Below the pieces are notes generated by a model. That model searched no databases. It had not been told where the DNA came from and saw nothing but the letters and a program-made list of their open reading frames with translations. Source: an uncultured Clostridia bacterium (GTDB lineage: Bacteria > Bacillota > Clostridia > Christensenellales > Aristaeellaceae). Taken from it: a DNA stretch of 64,000 bases. The DNA is taken from positions 1 to 64,000 of the forward strand of contig CAMNKK010000003.1 in the NCBI GenBank assembly GCA_946542235.1, in the 5' to 3' direction. Shown one piece after another: positions 48,565 to 58,390 of the stretch (positions are counted from its first letter, which is position 1; every line of letters starts with the position of its first letter). Made by a program: the position numbers and the translations under genes.

Positions 48565-49635
48565 TTACTTCAGTTCCGCGAAGTACTTGATGGTACGGAC
48601 CATCTGGCTGGTGTAGCTGTTCTCGTTGTCATACCAGGACACGACCTGCACCTGATAGGTGTCGTCGTCAATCTTGGTCACCATGGTCTGGTTGGCATCG
48701 AACAGGGAGCCGTAGGTCATGCCGATGATGTCGCTGGAAACCAGCTTCTCGGTGGTATAGCCGAAGGACTCAGAGGTCTGGGCCTTCATGGCAGCGTTGA
48801 TGGATTCCTTGGTGATGTCCTTGCCCTTGACAACAGCCACCAGAATCGTGGTGGAGCCGGTGGGCACGGGCACGCGCTGGGCGGAGCCGATCAGCTTGCC
48901 GTTCAGTTCCGGAATAACCAGGCCGATCGCCTTGGCGGCGCCGGTGGAGTTGGGAACGATATTGGCGGCGCCGGCACGGGCACGCTGCAGATCGCCCTTG
49001 CGATGGGGGCCGTCCAGGATCATCTGATCGCCGGTGTAGGCATGCACGGTGGTCATGATGCCGGAAACGATCGGATACGCATCATTCAGCGCCTTGGTCA
49101 TGGGAGCCAGGCAGTTGGTGGTGCAGGATGCGGCGGAAATCACGGTATCCTCGGGCTTGAGGACATTGTGGTTCACGTTGTACACGATGGTGGGCAGGTC
49201 ATTTCCCGCAGGAGCGGAAATAACGACCTTCTTGGCGCCGGCATCGATATGGGCCTGGCTCTTGGCCTTGGAGGTGTAGAAACCGGTGCACTCGAGCACG
49301 ACGTCCACATCCAGCGCTTTCCAGGGCAGGTTCGCAGCCTTGGGCTCGGCATAGATCGTGATTTCCTTGCCGTCCACGGTGATGGAGCCGGGAACCTTCA
49401 CGGTCTTTCCGTCTTCTTCGAAAACGGGCTCCTTGGATTCCACAGTGTGCTTATTCTCGCCGATCACGCCGCAGTAACCCTTCTGGGCGGTATCATACTT
49501 CAGCAGGTGGGCCAGCATCGCAGGGCTGGTCAGGTCGTTGATTGCAACGATCTCATACCCCTCAGCGCCGAACATCTGACGGAAAGCCAGACGGCCGATC
49601 CGACCGAAACCATTAATTGCTACTTTCACTGCCAT
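48565..49635 (-). CDS. gap: Glyceraldehyde-3-phosphate dehydrogenase, type I
   Basis: [55 protein letters not shown]. Confidence 0.97.
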   Translation of the reverse strand: MAVKVAINGFGRIGRLAFRQMFGAEGYEIVAINDLTSPAMLAHLLKYDTAQKGYCGVIGENKHTVESKEPVFEEDGKTVKVPGSITVDGKEITIYAEPKAANLPWKALDVDVVLECTGFYTSKAKSQAHIDAGAKKVVISAPAGNDLPTIVYNVNHNVLKPEDTVISAASCTTNCLAPMTKALNDAYPIVSGIMTTVHAYTGDQMILDGPHRKGDLQRARAGAANIVPNSTGAAKAIGLVIPELNGKLIGSAQRVPVPTGSTTILVAVVKGKDITKESINAAMKAQTSESFGYTTEKLVSSDIIGMTYGSLFDANQTMVTKIDDDTYQVQVVSWYDNENSYTSQMVRTIKYFAELK

Positions 49636-49860
49636 TGGAAAATCCCTCCTGTATTAATTCATCAAGTGAGGTCCTGCAGACCCGTCTCTTATAATAACTG
49701 TTTTTTCTTTGTTTGGCAACCTTTTTATTTAAAATTCCGCGGGTGCCGAAGAATGCGAATCAACCGGCAAAGCCCTTTTCTCCCCGGTTGACGTTTCCTT
49801 CTTCTGATGGTATTTTATCAGCAGCAGTTCAGTCCCGGACGGGAAGAAGGCAGGAATGAT

Positions 49861-51081
49861 ATGAGAAAAGCTGTTCTGGTTTCCCTGGATGCCTTTTTTG
49901 ATTCGGATTTTCAGCATCTGCGGCCGGACGGAGGGCTCTCCCGGATGGTGCAGGAGGGCTGTGTCTGCCGTCATGTAAAAACGGTTTTTCCCGCGCTGAC
50001 CTATCCGGCCCATGTAACGCTGATTACCGGGTGCGACCCGGCTGACACCGGCATCGGCCAGAATCAGCCCTATCAGCCGGACGTCCCCGGTCCCGGCCGG
50101 GTCTGGTACTGGGAAAGAAAGCATATCCGGGTTCCGACGCTCTTTGATGCGGTCAGATCAGCGGGAGGGAAAAGCTGTTCCGTTCTGTGGCCGGTCTGCT
50201 GCCGGAATCCGGCGGCAAACTGGTGTTTTCCGGAAGTTCATCCGCTGCCGGGGGAGAATATCGTCCTCAAAACGCTCCGGTACGGAAACCCCCTGTTCAT
50301 TCTCGGCTCGGAACTCCGTTACGGATCCCTGCGGAAGGGGATCTCGGAGCCCGGCCTGAGCGATTACGCCTCCGCCATTACCATCCGGACCGTCCGGACC
50401 AAAAAGCCGGATCTGACGGCGGTTCACCTGATTGATCTGGACGAAATGCGTCATCATCACGGGACCTTCAGCCCGGAAGCCGTCTCCGCGATCCATCGGA
50501 ATGAGGACCGGCTTGAAATGATCCGGAAAGCGATGACAGAGACGCCCGGCATGGAGGATGCCCTCCTGATCGCGGTCAGCGACCACGGGCAATCCGATAT
50601 TTCCGTCACGGTCAATCTGACGGACGGCCTGAAAAAGCTTGGGCTCTCCGACGAATTCGGCGTTCAGAGCAACGGCGAAAGCGCCTATTTTTTCCCGAAG
50701 AAAACGGACGCGGATCCGGACAGAGCCATGAAGCTTCTGCAGGATCATCTCCGGGAATACGGGATTCTCCGGCTCTATTCCCGGGAGGATCTGGACCGGA
50801 TGCATGCCGTATCAGGCGTTTCCTTTGCCTGCGAGGCAGCGGATCAGGTGGTTTTCAGCGACGGGCTGGACGAAGAAAAACGGGAGAAGGCAACCCATGG
50901 ATTCGGACCCGGACACAAGGCTGAAAACTGCCTCTTCGCGGTCTGGGGAAAGGGAATCCGGGCCGGAACGGAGATTCCCGGCATGCCCATGCGGGATGTC
51001 GCTCCGACCATCGCCGGACTGATGGGTCTTTCCTTTCCTTCCGCCAGGGGAACGGATCATTCCCGGGAAATCTGTCTGTAA
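49861..51081 (+). CDS. Type I phosphodiesterase/nucleotide pyrophosphatase (alkaline phosphatase superfamily)
   Basis: VSLDAFF...TVFPALTYPAHVTLITG metal/nucleophile motif, AVSDHGQ. Confidence 0.88.
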   Translation: MRKAVLVSLDAFFDSDFQHLRPDGGLSRMVQEGCVCRHVKTVFPALTYPAHVTLITGCDPADTGIGQNQPYQPDVPGPGRVWYWERKHIRVPTLFDAVRSAGGKSCSVLWPVCCRNPAANWCFPEVHPLPGENIVLKTLRYGNPLFILGSELRYGSLRKGISEPGLSDYASAITIRTVRTKKPDLTAVHLIDLDEMRHHHGTFSPEAVSAIHRNEDRLEMIRKAMTETPGMEDALLIAVSDHGQSDISVTVNLTDGLKKLGLSDEFGVQSNGESAYFFPKKTDADPDRAMKLLQDHLREYGILRLYSREDLDRMHAVSGVSFACEAADQVVFSDGLDEEKREKATHGFGPGHKAENCLFAVWGKGIRAGTEIPGMPMRDVAPTIAGLMGLSFPSARGTDHSREICL

Positions 51082-51087
51082 ATCCCA

Positions 51088-51117
51088 CCGGTGGGTTTGA
51101 CCCACCGGTTTTTTTTT
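51088..51117 (+). terminator. Intrinsic terminator
   Basis: CCGGTGGG-TTTGA-CCCACCGG followed by T9. Confidence 0.9.
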
Positions 51118-51165
51118 AATTTATTTGTTTTTTTGGGATTTTTGTAGTTTTTTTGTGGTAAATAT

Positions 51166-51194
51166 TTGACAAAAGTGGGAACACATGTTAATAT
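51166..51194 (+). promoter_or_regulatory. Strong sigma-A-like promoter upstream of MBL hydrolase
   Basis: TTGACA (51166-51171), 17-nt spacer, TAATAT (51189-51194) in a T-rich tract. Confidence 0.75.
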
Positions 51195-51341
51195 TTCCCT
51201 CACATGACGGGTTCGCCGCCTCTGCTCCGGGTGGCTTTTGAATAGATTGATGGGTTTTTCTCGTTATTCTGACAGATGTCACTCCTTTTCCTTTTCCTTT
51301 TCATGAGGAGAATTCTGCCATGGCGGAGGTGCATTGATTCA

Positions 51342-52241
51342 GTGGATCTTCAACTCAGGATTACACATTATTATCACAGCGGATTTTCCGTGGAAGCCGA
51401 TGATCTTCTTTTTGTCTTTGACTACTGGCGCGGCGAAAAGCAGGAGCTTCACGGGCGTCTTCAGATTATGCCGGAACAGCTTTCCAAATACCGGCATGTC
51501 TATGTTTTTATTTCTCATGAGCATATTGACCACCTGGATCCGGTGGTATTCACCTGGAAAGACAGTGCCAGCGTTACCTATATCGTTTCTTCCGACATGC
51601 CCGTGGGAACCCGCGGCAAGAGGATGGCTCCGGGGGATACCCTGGAGCTGGAGCCGCAGGTTTCCGTGACCGCTTTTGATTCCACTGACCTGGGGGTTTC
51701 CTTTCTCCTGAATATTCAGGGAAAAAAGATCTTTCACGCCGGAGATCTGAATTTCTGGCACTGGCGGGATGAATCTTCCCTGAAGGAGATCGAAGAGGCT
51801 GAAATGGAGTTTATCCGCGCTGTCAAACCCATCAGCAAGGAATCCGTCGACATTGCCTTTTTCCCGGTGGATCCCCGCCAGGGAACCATGTTCGAAGCAG
51901 GAGCCAATTACTTTATTCTTCAGGTGAAGCCCCGGCTGCTGATTCCCATGCACTATTTTCACAAAACGGAAATCATTCTTGAATATGCGAGGACTGCCAG
52001 CTCCCGGACAACGGAAGTTCTGGCCATGCCCGGAATCGGCGACAGTATTCTGGTTCAGTTTGATCAATCCGGTTTCATGAATATTTCCTTTCCCCGGGAT
52101 GAAAAAAATGATTCCGAAGAGATGGAAGAAACCCTGGAAGTCATTTCGGAAGATAATCCCTTTTCCGAATCAGATCTTCCTCTTTCCCAGCTTGTGGATA
52201 AGAACGACGCGGATTCTGACGGCGCTGATCCTTTGCCGTAA
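51342..52241 (+). CDS. MBL-fold metallo-hydrolase (UlaG-like)
   Basis: THYYHSGFSVEADDLLFVFDYW, VFISHEHIDHLDP, KKIFHAGDLNFWHW; start uncertain (GTG 51342 versus ATG 51276). Confidence 0.82.
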   Translation: MDLQLRITHYYHSGFSVEADDLLFVFDYWRGEKQELHGRLQIMPEQLSKYRHVYVFISHEHIDHLDPVVFTWKDSASVTYIVSSDMPVGTRGKRMAPGDTLELEPQVSVTAFDSTDLGVSFLLNIQGKKIFHAGDLNFWHWRDESSLKEIEEAEMEFIRAVKPISKESVDIAFFPVDPRQGTMFEAGANYFILQVKPRLLIPMHYFHKTEIILEYARTASSRTTEVLAMPGIGDSILVQFDQSGFMNISFPRDEKNDSEEMEETLEVISEDNPFSESDLPLSQLVDKNDADSDGADPLP

Positions 52242-52665
52242 AGGGTTTTCCCTCTTTTTGCACAGGTTTTCCACAGTCTGTTTCAGCTTATCCACAGTTT
52301 TGTACAAAACCCCGAAGGCCTTCAAATACAAGACCTTCGGGGTTTTACTTCTGAAGAATCACGGTTTTTCAATCGTTTCAAACTGTGGATAACTTTCTGG
52401 TTTGCTTTTTTATCGCTTTTGACAAAACTCTGATCAATTCTTTCAGCCTGGCCGATCCGGAAACGACCTTCCACTTTCCCGGAAAAAAGAAGCTCCCGAT
52501 TCATATCTTTATCCACAGTTCATCCACAGCCGGTGCAGAAAACTTGGAAACAAGCCATCCTGCCATGCTGTGGAAATCTCTGTACTTTTCCACAATTTTC
52601 TGTTGATTCATCCTTCAAACCGTTGATTTATAAGGTTTCTCGTCCTGTTAATAACTTGTGGATAA
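52193..52665. other. DnaA-box cluster A (candidate oriC subregion)
   Basis: Exact TTATCCACA/TGTGGATAA at 52193-52201, 52288-52296, 52384-52392, 52509-52517, 52657-52665, plus near-matches (TTTTCCACA 52267, TCATCCACA about 52519). Confidence 0.82.
52306..52346. terminator. Bidirectional terminator-like hairpin inside DnaA-box cluster A
   Basis: AAAACCCCGAAGG ... CCTTCGGGGTTTT, 13-bp perfect stem. Confidence 0.75.
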
Positions 52666-52776
52666 TTTTTGCCCTGTGACGCACATCTTCCATCGTCGTT
52701 CACCGGACCGTGCAGAACTGCCGCAGCCATCTTTTTTCCATCCCTCATCAGATCATCCCCTGTTTTTCGGCAGCTC

Positions 52777-52792
52777 TGTTTCACGTGAAACA
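52777..52792. other. parS site
   Basis: TGTTTCACGTGAAACA, perfect 16-bp palindrome matching the ParB/Spo0J parS consensus. Confidence 0.92.
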
Positions 52793-52804
52793 ATCAATTC
52801 GTTT

Positions 52805-53968
52805 TCAGGAAAAATCAGGTTCATGCAAAACCGGCGTTTTCATTTCCACTCCCGCTTTGGTCATCGTCATCTTTCCTTTTTCCTGGACGCTCTGTACCTG
52901 ATAGGTACGATAATTATGATAATCCGCAAGATCTCCTTCATCGGAACAGGTGATAAACGTCTGCACGCCTTCAATCATCTTCAGCAGATTCATTCTTCTG
53001 TCCAGATCCAGTTCACTTAATACATCATCCAGGAGCAGAACAGGATATTCTCCCGTAATATGCTGAAAAATGTCCATCTGCGCAAGCTTCAGGCTCAGCG
53101 CCGCCGTTCTCATCTGTCCCTGGGACGCATAGAGCTTCATGCTTTTATGATTCAGACTCAGAAGCAGATCATCCCGATGAGGTCCGACGGAAGCTGTTCC
53201 CTGCCGAAGATCGTCATCCCGGTTTTTCTCCAGCAGCTTTTCCATCGACTCCGTCTCATCATCCCATGAATAGGAAGGATGATAAGCAATCGAAAGGTTT
53301 TCCGTTTCCCGTCCGCTGATCTTCCGGTATATTTCATTTCCCTTTTCGGATATCAGATCGGTTATTTTTTTTCTTTCCCGATAAATCGCCTGTCCGTATT
53401 CAGCCATTTCCTTTTCAAAATCCGCAATCATGGAATCCGGTCTTCTGTTTTCAAGCCTGGCCTGTCTTAATATGGCGTTTCTCTGATTATAGGCAATCCT
53501 GTACTGCTGAAGGGCAATAAAATAGGACCGGCTGATCTGACTGATCATCATATCAAGAAACTTTCTGCGGACAGCAGGCCCTTCCTTGATCAGATTCAGA
53601 TCCTCCGGACTGAATATCACGCATCGAAGAATTCCCATCATCTCGGACAGCCGTCCGATTTTCTTCTGATTGATCCATACGGTCTTCACCGTTTCAACGC
53701 CGGGCTGCAGCCGTATCTCAATTTCATTCTTCACGGAGCTGCCTTTGATTGTCAGGCTGCAGGAGGCTCCCTTTTTTCCGATCATCACCGCATTCTGGTC
53801 CTGAGAAATCCGATGGCTTTTTCCGAGAGAACAGTAATGAACCGCTTCCAGCAGATTTGTTTTTCCAGATCCGTTCTTTCCGAAAAATATATTGATTCCC
53901 TCATGAGGTTGCAGGAACAGTTCCTCATAGTTTCTGAAGTAATGTAAACTGATCTTCTCAATGATCAT
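52805..53968 (-). CDS. recF: DNA replication and repair protein RecF
   Basis: MIIEKISLHYFRNYEELFLQPHEGINIFFGKNGSGKTNLLEAVHYCSLGKSHR; LLLDDVLSELDLDRR. Confidence 0.95.
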   Translation of the reverse strand: MIIEKISLHYFRNYEELFLQPHEGINIFFGKNGSGKTNLLEAVHYCSLGKSHRISQDQNAVMIGKKGASCSLTIKGSSVKNEIEIRLQPGVETVKTVWINQKKIGRLSEMMGILRCVIFSPEDLNLIKEGPAVRRKFLDMMISQISRSYFIALQQYRIAYNQRNAILRQARLENRRPDSMIADFEKEMAEYGQAIYRERKKITDLISEKGNEIYRKISGRETENLSIAYHPSYSWDDETESMEKLLEKNRDDDLRQGTASVGPHRDDLLLSLNHKSMKLYASQGQMRTAALSLKLAQMDIFQHITGEYPVLLLDDVLSELDLDRRMNLLKMIEGVQTFITCSDEGDLADYHNYRTYQVQSVQEKGKMTMTKAGVEMKTPVLHEPDFS

Positions 53969-54039
53969 TCGGCACCTCATCAAGAAAAGCAGCGCGGCTG
54001 AACTCAGTACGCGCTGCATGATGCAAACTGATAATCGGA

Positions 54040-55158
54040 TTACTGGAAAACACGAACCGGCAGAATCAGATAAATATATTCTTCACCGGAAGGCGGCATG
54101 ACGACGCAGGGGCTTACGCTGCTGTTGAAATTCATGTACAGCTCTTCTCCCTCCACATTCCGGATCACATCAACGATATATCTGGAATTGAAGGCGATAT
54201 CGATGGGATCTCCGATCAGATCCGCTTCCATCTCTTCTTCCACGTCCCCCAGTTCCGCATTGGAGGTAACCCGCAGAGTGTTTTCATGAAAACTCATTTT
54301 GATCAGATTGTTTTTTCCTTCCCGGGCCATCAGGCTTGCCCGGTCGATCGCGTCCGATACTTCGCTTCTCTTCGCTTTTGCGCGGGTTTTGAATTCACTC
54401 GGAAGAATTCTTCTGTAGTCGATATATTCTCCGGCCAGCAGCACGGAACTCAGCCTGATATTTCCGAATGTACACTGCATTCTTCCCTGATCGAAAATCA
54501 GGCTGCAGAATGCCTCATCATCCGGAAGAATACGGCTCAATTCGTTAATCACCTTTCCGGGAATAATGGCCTTCACAATTTCCTTGTCTTCCGGAAGTTC
54601 AAAAGGCTGGAAAATCTTCTGCATGGCAAGGCGGAATCCATCCAGCGCCACCAGTCTGGCTTCGCTGCGGCTCACTTCGAGCAGGCATCCCGTCAGGATC
54701 TGCCTGTTTTCATCGGTAGCGATCGCAAAACTGACATGAGAAATCATTTCCTTCAGTTTTTTCTGAGGAATTTTGATCGGAAAACGATTTTTGACTCCCA
54801 TGATTTCGGGATACTCCGCAGCATTCATGATCGCCAGATTGCTTTTTGCCCGCTGGCAGCGGACAGAAGCTGTCCTGCTGTTTGCCGTCAGAGAAATTTC
54901 AACCTCTCCGCCGGGCATTTTTCTGATCAGCTCGGAAAACAGCCTGCCCGGCAGCACAGTCTGTCCTTCCTCAACTACATCCGCCACGTTCGTATATTCA
55001 ATGGAAAGGGATCCATCCGAACAGGTCAGATTAATCCTGTTATCCTCCGCTACGATCAGCACTCCATCCAGAATCTGTTTGGCCGGTCTGGCTGACAAAG
55101 CTCTGGTAACTGTGTTGAGACCTTCCAGCAGATCCTGATTGTTCATCCGAAATTTCAT
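54040..55158 (-). CDS. dnaN: DNA polymerase III beta sliding clamp
   Basis: MKFRMNNQDLLEGLNTVTRALSARPAKQILDGVLIVAEDN...; full clamp length, adjacent to recF. Confidence 0.95.
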   Translation of the reverse strand: MKFRMNNQDLLEGLNTVTRALSARPAKQILDGVLIVAEDNRINLTCSDGSLSIEYTNVADVVEEGQTVLPGRLFSELIRKMPGGEVEISLTANSRTASVRCQRAKSNLAIMNAAEYPEIMGVKNRFPIKIPQKKLKEMISHVSFAIATDENRQILTGCLLEVSRSEARLVALDGFRLAMQKIFQPFELPEDKEIVKAIIPGKVINELSRILPDDEAFCSLIFDQGRMQCTFGNIRLSSVLLAGEYIDYRRILPSEFKTRAKAKRSEVSDAIDRASLMAREGKNNLIKMSFHENTLRVTSNAELGDVEEEMEADLIGDPIDIAFNSRYIVDVIRNVEGEELYMNFNSSVSPCVVMPPSGEEYIYLILPVRVFQ

Positions 55159-55253
55159 ATAACTGCTTCATCCTTTCGAAGGCCCCGTCTCCTGAGAGAG
55201 GACCATTATAATAAATAATACTAATCAGTCATCGTAATAGGCACTGTGAAATC

Positions 55254-55494
55254 TGTGCATAACCCGCGAAAACAAGGTAACACCACTGTTCTGCCGGTGA
55301 AAAACCTGTGCATAATTCTTCGAATTATCAACAGTTTTCCCGTATCTATTCCCTGTTCTTCAGGAAAAATCCTTTTTTTTCCTTTCCGGAGGAAAAGAAA
55401 AAAGGAGAAAATGTTACACGTGAAACATTTTGGAAACAAGTTTTTCCCCGAAATCACAGATTTCACAGGGATGTGGATAACAGGGTGTGGATAA
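55254..55494. other. DnaA-box cluster B (upstream of dnaN)
   Basis: Exact TTATNCACA-consensus boxes at 55254-55262 and 55307-55315 (TGTGCATAA), 55472-55480 and 55486-55494 (TGTGGATAA); near-match TTATCAACA 55325-55333. Confidence 0.8.
55412..55427. other. parS site
   Basis: TGTTACACGTGAAACA, fits TGTTNCACGTGAAACA. Confidence 0.9.
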
Positions 55495-56022
55495 TTACTT
55501 CAGCAGATTCAGGTTTCGAATGAAGTAATCACATCCGCTCCAGAGGGTAATCAGGCATACCCAGATTCCAAGAATGATTCCCGCAGGAAAGGAAAACAGG
55601 GGGATCCGCAAAATCAGAAGAAGAAGGATCATGATCATCTGGCTCACGGTTTTCAGTTTTCCCAGAGGTCCGGCAGCAATGACACAGCCTCTGGAAATGG
55701 CGACGAGACGAAGCCCGTCTACGCTCAGCTCTCTGGTCAGAATCAAAATTCCCGTCCAGGCCGGAATCAGCTGCAGGGAGATCAGCATGATCAGCGTGGA
55801 AAGTACAAGCAGCTTATCCGCAACCGGATCAATGAACTTTCCGAAAACGGTAATCCACTGTTTTTTTCTGGCCAGATATCCGTCCAGAAAATCCGTCAGG
55901 GAAGCCACCGCAAAGAGCGCAACCGCGGCCCATCTGCACCAGGGTGCGGACAGGGAAAGCAGCAAAACCAGCACCGGAACACACAGAACCCGGAGAATAC
56001 TCAGACGATTCGGCCAGTTCAT
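55495..56022 (-). CDS. pgsA: CDP-diacylglycerol--glycerol-3-phosphate 3-phosphatidyltransferase
   Basis: MNWPNRLSILRVLCVPVLVLLL; SLTDFLDGYLARKKQWITVFGKFIDPVADKLL (CDP-alcohol phosphotransferase motif). Confidence 0.94.
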   Translation of the reverse strand: MNWPNRLSILRVLCVPVLVLLLSLSAPWCRWAAVALFAVASLTDFLDGYLARKKQWITVFGKFIDPVADKLLVLSTLIMLISLQLIPAWTGILILTRELSVDGLRLVAISRGCVIAAGPLGKLKTVSQMIMILLLLILRIPLFSFPAGIILGIWVCLITLWSGCDYFIRNLNLLK

Positions 56023-57335
56023 ATCATTTCTCCTGTCAAATCATAGGTTTTCGCGTCTGTAATACGAACCTGCACGAAGGAACCGATGTCCGGTTTACGG
56101 GATCCGCAGGTGAAAAGAATTTCTCCGTCGGTTTCGGGAGCCTCGGTTCTGCTTCTTCCCAGAGCCATCCCGTCTTCATTCAGGTCGGTGACCAGGACGG
56201 TTTCGACGGATCCGATTCTCTTTCTGTTGTTTTTCAGGGAAATCCGGCTCTGCAGGGTCATCAGGCGATCCAGCCGTTCCTGCTTGATTTCTTCAGAAAT
56301 CTGATCCTTCATCCTGGCTGCGGGCGTATTTTCCTCAGGGGAATAGGCAAAGGCTCCCAGCCGGTCGAATTCCGCTTCCTCAACGAAATCAAGCAGCTCC
56401 TGGAACTGCTCCTCTGTTTCTCCCGGAAAACCCGTGATCAGGGTGGTCCGAAGCGTCAGTCCTCTGGCTTTTGCACCCCTTACGCAGCGAAGGATATCCT
56501 CCCGGGTTCCGCGCCGATGCATTCTTTTCAGAATGTCGGAGTTAATGTGCTGAATCGGGATATCCAGATAGGGACATATATTCGGAGTGCCGGCCATCAG
56601 ATCCAGCAGTTCGTCGTTGGTTTCATCGGGGTAGCAGTAAAGAACCCGAAGCCAGTCTACCCCGGGAATATCCGCGATTTTTTTCATCAGGGAGGGAAGG
56701 AGCGTATGCCCCCCCTCATCCGTGCCCCACCGGGTGGTATCCTGGGCGACCAGAATATGTTCCCTTACACCGCGGGAAGCAAAGCTGCGGACTTCATCGA
56801 GAATGTTTTTTTCCCCGCGGCTGCGGTAGGGACCCCGAATCATGGGAATGGCACAGAAGGTGCACCGGTTGGAGCATCCTTCCCCGATTCGGATATAGGC
56901 GGAGTAGAAGGGAGTGGTCAGAACTCTGTCATGCTCATAATAGCTGAAATCATCCTGGCAGGAATGCAGGGCGGATCCATGCAGGGCTTTTTCGATCCGA
57001 TCCGGAAGGGAAGCATACTGATTCACACCCAGCATCAGATCAATCTCAGGCAGTTCCTGAAGCAGCTCCTTTTCATATCGCTGAATCAGGCAGCCCGTGA
57101 CAACAAGCAGCCTGCATCTGCCGGAAGTTTTGTATTCAGCCATTTCCAGAATGGTATTGATGGATTCCTCTTTGGCCGGATCAATAAAACCGCAGGTATT
57201 GATCATGATAATATCCGCGTCAGCCGGATCGGAAACAATGCGGAAACCCCTTTCCTTCAGAAGACCCAGAGCGGTTTCGGTATCCACCCGGTTTTTATTG
57301 CATCCCAGAGAAACGGCGCCGACAGAATACGCCAT
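56019..57335 (-). CDS. rimO: Ribosomal protein S12 methylthiotransferase RimO
   Basis: VSLGCNKNRVDTE, EGCSNRCTFCAIPMIRG radical SAM motif, C-terminal TRAM region. Confidence 0.95.
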   Translation of the reverse strand: MAYSVGAVSLGCNKNRVDTETALGLLKERGFRIVSDPADADIIMINTCGFIDPAKEESINTILEMAEYKTSGRCRLLVVTGCLIQRYEKELLQELPEIDLMLGVNQYASLPDRIEKALHGSALHSCQDDFSYYEHDRVLTTPFYSAYIRIGEGCSNRCTFCAIPMIRGPYRSRGEKNILDEVRSFASRGVREHILVAQDTTRWGTDEGGHTLLPSLMKKIADIPGVDWLRVLYCYPDETNDELLDLMAGTPNICPYLDIPIQHINSDILKRMHRRGTREDILRCVRGAKARGLTLRTTLITGFPGETEEQFQELLDFVEEAEFDRLGAFAYSPEENTPAARMKDQISEEIKQERLDRLMTLQSRISLKNNRKRIGSVETVLVTDLNEDGMALGRSRTEAPETDGEILFTCGSRKPDIGSFVQVRITDAKTYDLTGEMI

Positions 57336-57657
57336 AAAGCTTTCTTCCTCCTTCATAAGATGGAAGAAAGTATATCATGAATTGACACCTTTGAAAAGTT
57401 TTCTTTTAGTCCTCTTTCGGGTCTTTCCGATCTGGGCCGGGCTGTCCGGAGAGCCGGGGAAAAGGGAAAGACGGAGATGAAACGCAAAACGCGGGACATC
57501 GGGGAAATCGGATTCCAGCAGAGCTCCTTGTTGAAACTTGTCCGAAAGAGGAGTATGATGGAACGGAAACGGCAGCGTGTGATTGTGAAAAGGCATTCCG
57601 ATTTCCGGTTTTCGGGAACGGTCCGGAAAACAGGAACAGATGAAGGAGGAAGATAGG

Positions 57658-57882
57658 ATGGCTTTATCTCTTTTTCGGCATCAGGTCAAAAGGGAGGAAT
57701 ATGACCATGATCGGTTTACTCCTGTCATTCGAAGCAGCATCTGTACAGGGGAAAAGGTGGCGGGATTTAAGGATCGGGAGACAGGAAAAATAGAGGAAAT
57801 CATGCTGATCCGTTCCAGGGAGGATCTGGAGGCTTTTCAGCAGAGATACGGAATAGAGGGAGAAATACAGACGATATACTGA
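57658..57882 (+). CDS. Small conserved-looking protein of unknown function (74 aa)
   Basis: MALSLFRHQVKREEYDHDRFTPVIRSSICTGEKVAGFKDRETGKIEEIMLIRSREDLEAFQQRYGIEGEIQTIY; RBS GGAGGAAG upstream. Confidence 0.7.
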   Translation: MALSLFRHQVKREEYDHDRFTPVIRSSICTGEKVAGFKDRETGKIEEIMLIRSREDLEAFQQRYGIEGEIQTIY

Positions 57883-57913
57883 AATAGAAGGGCTGCGGTT
57901 TTCAATTTGCGGG

Positions 57914-58390
57914 ATGGGTAAAACGGGATACGGTCCTTTCTCCGGGACGAAAGGAATTCAAAAAATGATGCTGACGGAAGAATTGAATGAAATACTGAAA
58001 GAATATGATCTGGCGGTTCAGGAAGTGCAGAAAAAAAGAAAGTTCATGGACGGTGTATTCGGGTTTGGAAATCATCCCGGAAATGCCGCCTGCCATGAAC
58101 AGCTGGATCAGAAAATGGAATCGCTTTGCCGGCGGGCCGCGGAAAGCGGGGATGAACAGGAAATATACGCGCTGACAAAAGCGGTTTTTGAGGCAGGGGA
58201 CAGATGGGAAGGGCCGGAATATGCAAGGCTGATGCTGGTCGCGGTTCAGCGCCATGCGATGGATCTGATTCCGATGCTCTCCTCTGAAAGCAGGAAGGAG
58301 CTGGCCGCTGCGTATGATCGGAAATATCCGCGCCGAAAACGGCTGCCGGTGCAGGAAACTCTGTACCGTGAGCTGACCGGCAAAAAATGA
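57914..58390 (+). CDS. Hypothetical protein (start possibly 57965 or 57968)
   Basis: Co-directional ORF with no overlapping better candidate; helical, no recognised motif. Confidence 0.6.
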   Translation: MGKTGYGPFSGTKGIQKMMLTEELNEILKEYDLAVQEVQKKRKFMDGVFGFGNHPGNAACHEQLDQKMESLCRRAAESGDEQEIYALTKAVFEAGDRWEGPEYARLMLVAVQRHAMDLIPMLSSESRKELAAAYDRKYPRRKRLPVQETLYRELTGKK

